Shown one piece after another: positions 8,104 through 15,846 of a stretch of 38,929 bases of DNA. Source of the DNA: Selenomonas sp. (GTDB taxonomy: Bacteria > Bacillota > Negativicutes > Selenomonadales > Selenomonadaceae). A model generated the notes under the pieces. The model searched no databases. It was not told the origin of the DNA and saw nothing but the letters and a program-made list of their open reading frames with translations. The stretch covers positions 1 to 38,929 of the forward strand of contig NZ_JALFCU010000010.1 of NCBI RefSeq assembly GCF_022771645.1, read 5' to 3'. Within the stretch, counting starts at the first letter, position 1, and each line of letters starts with the position of its first letter. The position numbers and the translations under genes are program-made.

Positions 8104-8141
8104 AAAAAAGCAAGGAAAATCGTTGAAATTCCTTGCTTTTT
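8104..8141. terminator. Terminator-like hairpin at the IS right end
   Basis: AAGCAAGGAA (8108-8117) pairs with TTCCTTGCTT (8129-8138), bordered by an A run on the left and a T run on the right. It can act both ways, so it would block read-in to the transposase and read-out toward cstA. Confidence 0.6.
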
Positions 8142-8176
8142 CAGAGATTTATTTTTCGGCTTTCGTCCAAACTCGG

Positions 8177-8276
8177 GAAGTACATGGCACGGAACACGAC
8201 AGTGATGCATGGGCTCGGACACACTACGATGAAAAAATAACGAATTGGTGGACAGAATGCAAGCTTTGTGGTATAT
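8177..8276. repeat. Direct repeat (target duplication) right of IS1634-family element
   Basis: Perfect copy of 6042-6141. It carries the -35 and all but the last base of the -10 of the cstA promoter, so this promoter survived the insertion. Confidence 0.9.
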
Positions 8277-8277
8277 T
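8249..8277 (+). promoter_or_regulatory. Sigma-70 promoter of the cstA-family gene
   Basis: TGGACA (8249-8254), 17-base spacer, TATATT (8272-8277) with an extended TG motif. The leader then holds TTTGGAT/ATCCAAA (8317-8323 and 8328-8334), a small hairpin before the ribosome-binding site. Confidence 0.7.
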
Positions 8278-8361
8278 GTTAGACAAGTAAGAATTCGAAA
8301 GGAGGATCGTACGAGATTTGGATCGGAATCCAAACGTCTTTATTGGGAGGGAATTTATAAC

Positions 8362-9783
8362 ATGACAGCATTTCTCATCGCACTTGCTGCACTCATCGTA
8401 GGCTACTTCGTCTACGGCAAGATTGTCGAACACATGTTCGGCCCGACGGACAAGCCGACGCCGGCCATCCGTCACAACGACGGCGTCGACTACATCCCGC
8501 TGCCGACATGGAAAATCTTCATGATCCAGCTCCTCAACATCGCCGGCCTCGGCCCGATCTTCGGCGCCCTCGGCGGCGCGATCTGGGGCCCGAGCGTCTA
8601 TCTCTGGATCGTCCTCGGCTCGATTTTCGCGGGCGGCGTGCACGATTACCTTTCGGGCATGATTTCCTTGCGCGAGGATGGCAAGAGCATCTCGGAGGTT
8701 GTCGGCAACCACATGGGCCCGACGATGCTCTTCATCATGCGCGTGTTCTCCGTCGTGTTGCTCGTCCTCGTCGGTACGGTCTTCATGACGGGCCCTGCCG
8801 GCCTCCTCTCGAAGCTCACGGGCGTGGCCGTCACATACGTCCTGCCGTGCGTGCTGCTCTATTACTTCCTCGCGACGCTGCTGCCGATCGACACGATCAT
8901 CGCGCGCTTCTATCCAATCTTCGGCGCCTGCCTCATCATCATGGCGCTCGGCATCATGGGCGGCATGCTCCTCGGCGTCGGCGGCCATACGATGCCGGAG
9001 ATGACGCTCGCGAACTTGCATCCTTTAGGCTCTGAGAAAATGCCGATCTGGCCGCTCATGTTCATCACGGTCGCCTGCGGCGCCTGCTCGGGCTTCCATT
9101 CCACGCAGTCCCCGATCATGGCGCGCTGCCTGAAGGACGAACGCCTCGGCCGTCCGGTCTTCTACGGCGCCATGATTTCCGAAGGCATCATCGCCCTCAT
9201 CTGGGCGACGGCCGGCATCACGTTCTATGACAGCACGGGCGGTCTCGCCGCGGCCATGAAAGCCGGCGGCGCCGGCACGGTCGTCTACGACATCTGCGTC
9301 GGCTTCATGCCGGGCATCGGCGCGGTGCTCGCCATGCTCGGCGTCATCGCCTGCCCGATCACGTCGGGCGATACGGCGTTCCGCTCCGCCCGCCTGACGC
9401 TTGCCGACTGGCTCGGCGTCGATCAGTCCGAGACGAAGAAGCGCCTCATGTTCGCCGTCCCGCTGCTCGCCATCGGCGGCATCCTCTCGCAGATGGACTT
9501 CAACATCATCTGGCGTTATTTCTCCTGGACAAACCAGACGCTCGCGATGATCGTCCTCTGGACGGGCGCCGTGTATCTCTATCGCACGAAGCCGGGCACG
9601 AAGGCGTACCTCATCCCGATGGTGCCGGCCGTCTTCATGTCGGCCGTCACGAGCACGTACATCCTGCAGGCGCCGGAAGGCCTCCAGCTCTCGACGAGCA
9701 TCAGCTATCCGGCCGGCCTCATCTTCGCCGTGTTCTGCCTCGTGCTGTTCCTCAAGACGACGCTCTTGAAGAGCACGAAGTAA
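8362..9783 (+). CDS. cstA: CstA-family (carbon starvation) peptide/pyruvate-type transporter
   Basis: 473 residues, polytopic inner-membrane protein of the CstA/BtsT family in its short (~475 aa) form. Recognisable blocks are GLGPIFGALGGAIWGPSVYL, GGVHDYLSGM, and ACSGFHSTQSPIMARC in the middle. The ATG at 8362 is chosen over an in-frame ATG at 8245 because GGGAGG lies 10 bases before it, hydrophobic sequence starts right there, and the extra 39 residues would be encoded by the promoter and duplicated repeat. E. coli members take up peptides or pyruvate; the substrate here is not known. Divergent from the murQ operon; a role in wall-peptide uptake is only a guess. Confidence 0.9.
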   Translation: MTAFLIALAALIVGYFVYGKIVEHMFGPTDKPTPAIRHNDGVDYIPLPTWKIFMIQLLNIAGLGPIFGALGGAIWGPSVYLWIVLGSIFAGGVHDYLSGMISLREDGKSISEVVGNHMGPTMLFIMRVFSVVLLVLVGTVFMTGPAGLLSKLTGVAVTYVLPCVLLYYFLATLLPIDTIIARFYPIFGACLIIMALGIMGGMLLGVGGHTMPEMTLANLHPLGSEKMPIWPLMFITVACGACSGFHSTQSPIMARCLKDERLGRPVFYGAMISEGIIALIWATAGITFYDSTGGLAAAMKAGGAGTVVYDICVGFMPGIGAVLAMLGVIACPITSGDTAFRSARLTLADWLGVDQSETKKRLMFAVPLLAIGGILSQMDFNIIWRYFSWTNQTLAMIVLWTGAVYLYRTKPGTKAYLIPMVPAVFMSAVTSTYILQAPEGLQLSTSISYPAGLIFAVFCLVLFLKTTLLKSTK

Positions 9784-9803
9784 CTCTTTGTTATTCATCG
9801 CAT

Positions 9804-9848
9804 AAAAAATGCGGAGCTGTTGCCATGTGCAGCAGCTCCGCGTTTTTT
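9804..9848. terminator. Bidirectional terminator between convergent genes
   Basis: GCGGAGCTGTTGC (9811-9823) pairs with the inverted copy ending at 9841; A run on the left (9804-9809), T run on the right (9843-9848). Serves cstA on the plus strand and the symporter on the minus strand. Confidence 0.85.
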
Positions 9849-9860
9849 GTGCAGCGATGG

Positions 9861-11069
9861 TCACGCCGCTTTCGTGTATTTCTTTTCTGTCTCGTTGATG
9901 ACGCAGGCGACGGCGGCGTCGCCCGTGATGTTCAGGCACGTGCGGAACATGTCGAGGATGCGGTCGATGCCGGCAACGAGGCCGAGGCCTTCGAGCGGCA
10001 GGCCGACGGACTGCAGCACCATCGCGAGCATGATGAGGCCCGCGCCCGGCACGCCGGCCGTGCCGATGGAGGCGAGCGTGCCCGTGAGGACGATCATCGC
10101 CATCTGGCCGAACGAGAGATCGATGCCGAAGACGTTCGCGATGAACAGCGAGCAGACGCCCATGTAGACGGACGTGCCGTCCATGTTGATCGTCGCGCCG
10201 AGCGGGAGGACGAACGACGTGACTTCGCGCGAGACGCCGAGCTTTTCCTGCGTGTTCTTCATGTTGACGGGCAGCGTGCCGGCCGACGAGCACGTCGTGA
10301 ACGCGATCATCATCGCTTCGCTCATGCCGCGGAAGAACGCGAGCGGCGAGTGGCCGCCCCAGACGCGCGCGAGCGTCGAGTAGACGCCGACGGCATGGAT
10401 CACGGAGCCAATCGCCATGCAGGCGATGACGGAGAGAAGCGGCAGCAAAACGGACGGGCCGTTCGCGGCGACGACGGGCAGCAGCAGGCAGAACACGCCG
10501 ATGGGCGAGATCGCCATGATCATGGCAATGACCTTGTAGCAGACCTCGGCGCACGCGTCGAAGAAGCCGATGAGCTGCTCGGAGCGCTTGCCGCCGACCT
10601 GGATGATGCCGACGCCGATGAAGAGCGCGAAGACGATCGTCGGCAGGATGTCGGCTTTCGCCATCGACGCAATCGGGTTCGCCGGGATCATCGCGACGAG
10701 CACCTGCATGATGGACGGCGCTTCCTTCACTTTGACTTCCGTGCCGCTGCCGATGTCGAGGCCGACGCCCGGATGGAAGAGGCCGGCGACGGAGAAGCCG
10801 ATGAGGATGGCGATGGCCGTCGTCACGAGGTAGATTGCAACGGTCTTGATGCCGATGCGGCCGAGCTTCTTCGTGTCGCCGATGCTCGTCATGCCGACGA
10901 TGAGCGACGAGAAGACGACGGGCACGATCATCATCTTGATGAGGTTGATGAACATCGTGCCGATCGGCGCGATCCACCATTTGATGAACGGCACGGCTGG
11001 CTCGCCCGCGATGAGCCCGACGATGACGGACAGCACGAGGGCGATGAAAATCTTGACGGATAGGTTCAC
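9861..11069 (-). CDS. Dicarboxylate/amino acid:cation symporter (DAACS family)
   Basis: 402 residues from the preferred start. Hairpin and helix motifs of the GltP/DctA/SstT superfamily are present: SSAGTLPVNM and LPLGATINMDGTSVYMG, the substrate- and Na+/H+-binding segments. The best start is GTG at 11069-11067, because AAGGAG lies 8 bases upstream; an in-frame GTG at 11078 is only 2 bases from that site. Imports glutamate, aspartate, C4-dicarboxylates or serine/threonine; which one cannot be read here. A single gene with its own promoter, convergent to cstA. Confidence 0.9.
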   Translation of the reverse strand: MNLSVKIFIALVLSVIVGLIAGEPAVPFIKWWIAPIGTMFINLIKMMIVPVVFSSLIVGMTSIGDTKKLGRIGIKTVAIYLVTTAIAILIGFSVAGLFHPGVGLDIGSGTEVKVKEAPSIMQVLVAMIPANPIASMAKADILPTIVFALFIGVGIIQVGGKRSEQLIGFFDACAEVCYKVIAMIMAISPIGVFCLLLPVVAANGPSVLLPLLSVIACMAIGSVIHAVGVYSTLARVWGGHSPLAFFRGMSEAMMIAFTTCSSAGTLPVNMKNTQEKLGVSREVTSFVLPLGATINMDGTSVYMGVCSLFIANVFGIDLSFGQMAMIVLTGTLASIGTAGVPGAGLIMLAMVLQSVGLPLEGLGLVAGIDRILDMFRTCLNITGDAAVACVINETEKKYTKAA

Positions 11070-11113
11070 AGAAACCACTCCTTCTATAAAAATATGGAAT
11101 ATCTACGCCACAT

Positions 11114-11142
11114 ATTATAATGATGAAAACGACGTTTGTCCA
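11114..11142 (-). promoter_or_regulatory. Promoter of the DAACS symporter
   Basis: On the minus strand TGGACA (11142-11137), 17-base spacer, TATAAT (11119-11114), about 45 bases before the GTG start. Confidence 0.75.
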
Positions 11143-11214
11143 TGTGGAACATATGAAACCAGTTGTATACATGAAGCAGTAGAAACACGCGCCGAAAAAT
11201 ATTTTTTCGCGTGG

Positions 11215-11243
11215 TTGTATTTGTTTTTTTGCTATGATATAAT
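11215..11243 (+). promoter_or_regulatory. Promoter of rpsB
   Basis: TTGTAT (11215-11220), exactly 17 bases, TATAAT (11238-11243). It leaves a leader of about 120 bases before the S2 ATG. S2 leaders are autoregulated in some bacteria; I see possible pairing (GAGCC/GGCTC) but no motif I can name. Confidence 0.8.
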
Positions 11244-11368
11244 GCCAAACGGTGTCAAGAAAAAACATGCGCGCGGATGATGACCCTGTGCCGTGCGAGA
11301 GCCGCGAGGCTCCGGCGGTGGCGTCGTCGATGAAGCGTGCAGAAGAGCAAACAGGAGGTGCACCAATC

Positions 11369-12088
11369 ATGGCAGTGATTTCCATGAAACAGTTACTTGA
11401 AGCAGGTGTCCATTTCGGCCACCAGACGCGTCGTTGGAATCCGAAGATGGCGAAGTACATCTTCACGGAGCGCAACGGCATCTACATCATCGACCTGCAG
11501 AAGACGGTCAAGAAGATCGACGAGGCGTATGCGTTCCTGCGCAGCGTCGCGCAGGAGGGCAAGAGCGTCCTCTTCGTCGGCACGAAGAAGCAGGCGCAGG
11601 AGTCCATCAAGGAAGAGGCGGAGCGCGCCGGCCAGTTCTATGTCAACGAGCGCTGGCTCGGCGGCATGATGACGAACTTCCAGACGATCCAGAAGCGCGT
11701 GAAGCGCCTGAAGGAACTCGAGGCCATGGAAGAAGACGGCACGTTCGACGTCCTCACGAAGAAGGAAGTCCAGGTGCTCCGTCACGAGATGGAAAAGCTC
11801 GAGAAATATCTCGGCGGCATCAAAGAGATGAAGAAGCTCCCGGGCGCGCTGTTCGTCGTCGATCCGCGCAAAGAGCGCATCGCCGTCTCGGAAGCACGCA
11901 AGCTCAACATCCCCATCGTCGCGATCGTCGACACGAACTGCGATCCGGACGAGATCGACTATGTCATCCCGGGCAACGATGACGCCATCCGCGCCGTCAA
12001 GCTCCTTACGGGCAAGATGGCGGACGCCGTCCTCGAAGGCCGTCAGGGCGACAGCGAAGCAGCTCCGGAAGAAGCGGCCGCTGAATAA
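11369..12088 (+). CDS. rpsB: 30S ribosomal protein S2
   Basis: 239 residues starting MAVISMKQLLEAGVHFGHQT, typical bacterial S2. Contains RRWNPKMAKYIF, the coiled-coil region around residues 105-160, and VAIVDTNCDPDEIDYVIPGN near the C-terminus. The ATG at 11369 follows AGGAGGT by 8 bases; a longer in-frame reading from 11252 has no support. First gene of the translation cluster, separated from tsf by a strong hairpin terminator. Confidence 0.98.
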   Translation: MAVISMKQLLEAGVHFGHQTRRWNPKMAKYIFTERNGIYIIDLQKTVKKIDEAYAFLRSVAQEGKSVLFVGTKKQAQESIKEEAERAGQFYVNERWLGGMMTNFQTIQKRVKRLKELEAMEEDGTFDVLTKKEVQVLRHEMEKLEKYLGGIKEMKKLPGALFVVDPRKERIAVSEARKLNIPIVAIVDTNCDPDEIDYVIPGNDDAIRAVKLLTGKMADAVLEGRQGDSEAAPEEAAAE

Positions 12089-12105
12089 TTCCATAAGAAC
12101 CTTTT

Positions 12106-12149
12106 GAGCGGGGTAAGGGACGACGTTATCCCTTGCCCTGCTCTTTTTT
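12106..12149 (+). terminator. Terminator/attenuator between rpsB and tsf
   Basis: A 16-base stem with few mismatches (12106-12121 with 12128-12143), short loop, then TTTTTT (12144-12149). Its position between two genes normally cotranscribed suggests partial read-through or separate promoters; a TATATT at 12177-12182 could be the tsf -10 but lacks a good -35. Confidence 0.85.
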
Positions 12150-12200
12150 CAACAGAAATTCTTCATTATTGTAGCGTATATTCGAGAGGAGAAAAATTAC

Positions 12201-13085
12201 ATGGCAATCAAAGCTTCCCAGGTCAAGGAACTGCGCGAGAAGACGGGCGCGGGCATGATGGACTGCAAGAAGGCGCTGACGGCGACGGATGGCGATATGC
12301 AGGCCGCCATCGACTGGCTCCGCGAAAAAGGCATCTCGAAGGCCGCGAAGAAGGCCAGCCGCATCGCGGCCGAGGGTGCTGTCGCTTCGTACGTCACGGA
12401 CGACGGCAAGGTCGGCGTGCTCGTCGAAGTCAACTGCGAGACGGACTTCGCAGCCGGCAACGAGCAGTTCCGTGCCCTCGAGGCGAAGATCGCGAAGCAC
12501 ATCGCTGACACGAACCCGGCGGATCTCGCGGCTCTCAACGCGAGCGAGATCGACGGCAAGACGGTCGAGGCGCTCGTGACGGAAGCGACGGCGACGATCG
12601 GCGAGAAGATTTCGCTGCGCCGTTTCACGCGCTTCGAGACGGCGGGCAAGCTCGCGTCCTACATCCATATGGGCGGCAAGATCGGCGTCCTCGTGAACCT
12701 CACGGGCGGCAGCGACGAGCTCGGCAAAGATGTTGCGATGCAGGTCGCGGCGGCGAACCCGATCGCCATCGATGAGTCCGGCGTGCCGGCCGAGGTCGTG
12801 GCGCATGAGCGCGAAGTCGCGCTGAAGCAGGCCGAGGAAGAGAACGAGAAGTCGGCGAAGAAGAAGCCGGCGAACATCCTCGAGCGCATCGTCGACGGCC
12901 GCATCAAGAAGTATTACAAGGAAGTCTGCCTCGAGCAGCAGCTCTTCGTCAAGGATCCGAACAAGACGGTCACGGACATCCTCGGCGGCGAGAAGGTCAC
13001 GGAGTTCGTCCGCTACCAGCTCGGCGAAGGCATCGAGAAGAAGCAGGAAGATTTCGCAGCTGAGGTCAAGGCTCAGATGCAGTAA
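12201..13085 (+). CDS. tsf: Elongation factor Ts
   Basis: 294 residues, standard EF-Ts length. The UBA-like N-terminal domain has VKELREKTGAGMMDCKKAL, followed by the core region with TDFAAGNEQF, and the C-terminal module with QLFVKDPNKTV. Nucleotide exchange factor that regenerates EF-Tu-GTP. Ribosome-binding site GAGAGGAG is about 10 bases upstream of the ATG. Followed by a terminator, then pyrH. Confidence 0.98.
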   Translation: MAIKASQVKELREKTGAGMMDCKKALTATDGDMQAAIDWLREKGISKAAKKASRIAAEGAVASYVTDDGKVGVLVEVNCETDFAAGNEQFRALEAKIAKHIADTNPADLAALNASEIDGKTVEALVTEATATIGEKISLRRFTRFETAGKLASYIHMGGKIGVLVNLTGGSDELGKDVAMQVAAANPIAIDESGVPAEVVAHEREVALKQAEEENEKSAKKKPANILERIVDGRIKKYYKEVCLEQQLFVKDPNKTVTDILGGEKVTEFVRYQLGEGIEKKQEDFAAEVKAQMQ

Positions 13086-13108
13086 TCTCCTTTGAGAGAG
13101 AAAAGAAG

Positions 13109-13149
13109 AGCTGTTGCTGCGACATCATTTGCTGGCAACAGCTTTTTTT
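13109..13149 (+). terminator. Terminator after tsf
   Basis: AGCTGTTGC (13109-13117) pairs with GCAACAGCT (13135-13143), then a T run (13143-13149). The next ~100 bases carry no clear consensus promoter for pyrH. Confidence 0.85.
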
Positions 13150-13250
13150 CGAGAGGCGGAAGATTTTTAAAGGAATTTCTGCCGCCTTGTCGAATAGAGG
13201 AAAAAGAATAGTTTGGTGGAAACGGAAACTCTCTTAGGAGGAATTTTGTT

Positions 13251-13976
13251 TTGAAAACGGCGAAATACAAGCGCATCGTTCTGAAGCTCAGCGGCGAGTC
13301 GCTCGCGGGCGACCAGGGCTTCGGCATCAATCCGGCCGTCGTCGACGACATCGCAGCGCAGGTCAAGAAAGTGCGCGAGCATGGCATCGACGTCGCCATC
13401 GTCGTGGGCGGCGGCAACATCTGGCGCGGCCTCGCGGGCTCGGCGAAGGGCATGGATCGCGCGACGGCCGACTACATGGGCATGATGGCGACGGTCATGA
13501 ATGCGCTCGCGCTCCAGGACGCGCTCGAGAAGATCGACGTCGACACGCGCGTGCAGACGGCCATCGAGATGCGCCAAGTCGCGGAGCTCTACATCCGCCG
13601 CAAGGCCATCCGCCACATGGAGAAGGGCCGCGTCGTCATCTTCGGCGCCGGCACGGGCAATCCGTATTTCTCGACGGACACGACGGCAGCGCTCCGCGCG
13701 GCCGAGATCGAGGCCGACGTCATCCTCATGGCGAAGAAGGGCACGGACGGCATCTACGACCGCGACCCGAACAAGTTCGCCGACGCGAAGAAGTTCGACA
13801 CGCTGACGTACATCGAGATCCTCAACCGGGAACTCCACGTCATGGATTCGACGGCGACGTCGCTCTGCATGGACAACAAGATTCCTCTCGTCGTTTTCAA
13901 CATCGACGATCATACGAACATCGTGCGCGCTGCGCTCGGCGAGAACATCGGCACGACGGTAGGGGGAAATGAATAA
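13251..13976 (+). CDS. pyrH: UMP kinase
   Basis: 241 residues, amino-acid-kinase fold, converts UMP to UDP. Seen: VLKLSGESLAGD at the N-terminus, VVGGGNIWRG, the GAGTGNPYFSTDTTAALRA block and KKGTDGIYDRDP. The start is TTG at 13251, chosen because AGGAGG lies about 9 bases upstream and the length then matches the family. Its stop is followed after one base by the frr ATG, so the two are cotranscribed. Confidence 0.97.
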   Translation: MKTAKYKRIVLKLSGESLAGDQGFGINPAVVDDIAAQVKKVREHGIDVAIVVGGGNIWRGLAGSAKGMDRATADYMGMMATVMNALALQDALEKIDVDTRVQTAIEMRQVAELYIRRKAIRHMEKGRVVIFGAGTGNPYFSTDTTAALRAAEIEADVILMAKKGTDGIYDRDPNKFADAKKFDTLTYIEILNRELHVMDSTATSLCMDNKIPLVVFNIDDHTNIVRAALGENIGTTVGGNE

Positions 13977-13977
13977 C

Positions 13978-14535
13978 ATGGTAAAGGATATCCTGTCCTC
14001 GCACGAGGACCGCATGAAAAAGACGCTCGAGGCGGCGAAGCATGAATTCGCCTCGCTCCGCGCCGGCCGCGCGACGCCGTCGCTCCTCGACAAGGTGCTC
14101 GTCGACTACTACGGCGCGCCGACGCCCGTGAACCAGATCGCGAAGGTCTCCGTGCCGGAGCCGCGCATGATCCTGATCCAGCCGTGGGAGAAGACGATTC
14201 TCCACGACATCGAAGTCGCGATCATGAAGTCCGACCTCGGCCTGAACCCGAACTCGGACGGCACGGCTATCCGCCTGACGATCCCGCAGCTGACGCAGGA
14301 GCGCCGCAAGGAGCTCGTCAAGGCTGTCAACAAGAAGGCCGAAGAGGCGAAAGTCGCCCTCCGCAACATCCGCCGCGACGGCAACGACGCCGTGAAGAAG
14401 ATCGAGAAGTCGAAGGAAATCACGGAAGACGAGGCAAAGCGCGGCCAGGAATCGATGCAGAAGCTCGTCGACAAGTACATCAAGCTCGTTGACACGGCAC
14501 GCGAGGCGAAAGAGAAAGAGATTCTCGAAGTCTGA
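13978..14535 (+). CDS. frr: Ribosome recycling factor
   Basis: 185 residues from ATG 13978 (MVKDILSSHEDRMKKTLEA), the usual RRF length; an in-frame ATG at 13969 lies inside the pyrH end and only 2 bases after the GGGGG ribosome-binding site. Conserved ASLRAGRATPSLLD and the C-terminal helix are present. Splits post-termination ribosomes with EF-G. Its stop codon overlaps the next start as TGATG. Confidence 0.97.
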   Translation: MVKDILSSHEDRMKKTLEAAKHEFASLRAGRATPSLLDKVLVDYYGAPTPVNQIAKVSVPEPRMILIQPWEKTILHDIEVAIMKSDLGLNPNSDGTAIRLTIPQLTQERRKELVKAVNKKAEEAKVALRNIRRDGNDAVKKIEKSKEITEDEAKRGQESMQKLVDKYIKLVDTAREAKEKEILEV

Positions 14536-14765
14536 TGGCAGACGTTGTGCTTCGCTACGTCGGCCGTCCGTTCGCCGAAGTCGAGACGGAGCTACAGGCC
14601 GGCGGCATCCCATTTACTACGGAAATGACGCGCCCCACGCGCGCGTTTTTCAAGACGGAGGAGCGCTGTCTCTACGTCGTCCGCGAGCGCGTGCTCCCGG
14701 ACGGCTCGCTCCGACTGGCCCTCGCGGCCAGGCTCCAGGCGAGTGCGCCGGAGCTTTCCTTCTGA
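14535..14765 (+). CDS. Small hypothetical protein between frr and ferredoxin
   Basis: 76 residues, translationally coupled to frr through TGATG. I do not recognise a family. Predicted mixed alpha/beta, soluble, no signal peptide; central TEERCLYVVRERVLPDGSLRL looks like a beta-hairpin pair. It holds a single Cys. Its tight position in an essential cluster, codon use like its neighbours, and a ferredoxin gene starting 16 bases after its stop support it as real. The function could relate to the ferredoxin or to translation; there is no direct evidence. Confidence 0.65.
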   Translation: MADVVLRYVGRPFAEVETELQAGGIPFTTEMTRPTRAFFKTEERCLYVVRERVLPDGSLRLALAARLQASAPELSF

Positions 14766-14781
14766 AAGGAGGTGCCAAGAA

Positions 14782-14952
14782 ATGGCATACAAGATTGGTG
14801 ATGACTGCATCTCCTGCGGCTCGTGCGCAGCGACCTGCCCGGTCGAGGCGATCAGCGAAGGCGCTGAGCACTACGAGATCGATCCGGAGAAATGCGTCGA
14901 ATGCGGTGCATGCGCTGCCGGCTGCCCGGTTTCCGCGATTGCAGCTCCCTGA
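14782..14952 (+). CDS. 2[4Fe-4S] ferredoxin
   Basis: 56 residues with two CxxCxxCxxxCP clusters: Cys9-Cys12-Cys15-Cys19 (CISCGSCAATCP) and CVECGACAAGCP. Clostridial-type low-potential electron carrier. Start at ATG 14782 follows AAAGGAGGT by 8 bases; a longer in-frame reading from 14743 lacks such a site. In this cluster it could feed electrons to IspG, which needs reduced ferredoxin or flavodoxin; that link is inferred. Confidence 0.95.
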   Translation: MAYKIGDDCISCGSCAATCPVEAISEGAEHYEIDPEKCVECGACAAGCPVSAIAAP

Positions 14953-14961
14953 CGCAAGGCG

Positions 14962-15024
14962 GCCCCTCCTGGCTTTGACGGAAGCAACCGCGCTTCTCAT
15001 CGAAAAGGCAGGAGGGGCTTGTTT
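14962..15024 (+). terminator. Possible terminator/attenuator after ferredoxin
   Basis: GCCCCTCCTG (14962-14971) and CAGGAGGGGC (15009-15018) are perfect inverted arms with a long 37-base loop, followed by TTGTTTTG. The long loop makes termination uncertain. Confidence 0.4.
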
Positions 15025-15045
15025 TGTTCTATGTAGGAGAACCAT

Positions 15046-15834
15046 ATGTGGAAGAAAATCCTGGGGTTCGGGGCGTCGAAAGAAGAACAAGACCTCGTTT
15101 CCCTCTACGATAAAGTGCCGGAGGACCGGCGGCCGCGCCATGTCGCGATCATCATGGACGGCAACGGCCGATGGGCCGAAGGCCAGGGGCTCATCCGCAC
15201 AGCCGGTCACGCGCAGGGCGTCAAGACGCTCGAGCGCATTATGGAGACGTGCGTTGACCTCCATATCGAGGTGTTGACGGTCTACGCGTTCTCGACGGAG
15301 AACTGGAAGCGCCCGCGCCCCGAGGTCGATTTCCTGATGAACCTGTTCTCGGAATACCTCGACAAGAAAATCCAGAAGATGGACGACAACCATGTGCGGC
15401 TGCGTTTCCTCGGGCGCGAGGACGGCATGAGCGAGGCGTTGCTCCAGAAGATGCACGCTGCCGTCGACCGCCTCGCGGGCAACGACGGCATGGTGTTCAA
15501 CATCGCGGCGAACTACGGCGGGCAGGACGAGATCCTGCGCGCGGCACAGACGCTCGCAGCGCGCGCGAAAGCGGGCGAGATTGCGCCTGAGGACATTGAC
15601 GAAGACGTGTTCGAGTCCGTGCTCGACACGGCGGGCGATCCGCCCGTCGACCTCGTGATCCGCACGTCGGGCGACCTGCGCCTCAGCAATTTCCTGCTCT
15701 GGCAGGCGGCGTACGCGGAGTTCTGGTTCACGCAGACGAACTGGCCGGACTTCACGCCGGAAGAATTCGTCGACGCGCTCGTCGACTTCGCGCACCGCAA
15801 GCGCCGGTTCGGCGGCCTCGACAAGAAGAAATAA
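15046..15834 (+). CDS. uppS: Isoprenyl transferase (undecaprenyl diphosphate synthase)
   Basis: 262 residues, cis-prenyltransferase. HVAIIMDGNGRWA holds the catalytic Asp; TVYAFSTENW and the C-terminal DLVIRTSGDLRLSNFLLWQ are family signatures. Makes the C55 carrier for peptidoglycan and O-antigen. GGAGAA precedes the ATG. cdsA follows after 12 bases. Confidence 0.97.
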   Translation: MWKKILGFGASKEEQDLVSLYDKVPEDRRPRHVAIIMDGNGRWAEGQGLIRTAGHAQGVKTLERIMETCVDLHIEVLTVYAFSTENWKRPRPEVDFLMNLFSEYLDKKIQKMDDNHVRLRFLGREDGMSEALLQKMHAAVDRLAGNDGMVFNIAANYGGQDEILRAAQTLAARAKAGEIAPEDIDEDVFESVLDTAGDPPVDLVIRTSGDLRLSNFLLWQAAYAEFWFTQTNWPDFTPEEFVDALVDFAHRKRRFGGLDKKK

Positions 15835-15846
15835 GGAGAATTTGTT

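Larger units (their letters stand above)
6142..8176 (-). mobile_element. IS1634-family insertion sequence, complete
   Basis: About 2,035 bp. The ends are inverted repeats: left CCCAAGTTTGGACGATA (6142-6158), right, read inward, CCCGAGTTTGGACGAAA, 15 of 17 matching. One transposase gene fills the element on the minus strand. Each end holds a hairpin with T-rich flanks. It is flanked by perfect ~100-bp direct repeats; unusually long, variable target duplications are a known property of the IS1634/IS1549 group. Identity of the repeats and an intact gene suggest a recent insertion. Confidence 0.9.

Noticed and set aside
8245..8361. N-terminal extension of the cstA-family protein by 39 residues
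   Set aside because: It would be encoded by the promoter and the duplicated target sequence; the ATG at 8362 has a proper ribosome-binding site and family-like start.
11244..11368. Riboswitch or ribosomal-protein leader motif upstream of rpsB
   Set aside because: Some pairing is possible but I cannot match it to a known S2 leader or any riboswitch consensus.
9025..11481. 818-codon open frame on the minus strand across the cstA end, the DAACS symporter and the rpsB leader
   Set aside because: Arg/His/Ala-rich translation typical of GC-rich shadow frames; it crosses a terminator and overlaps three well-supported genes.
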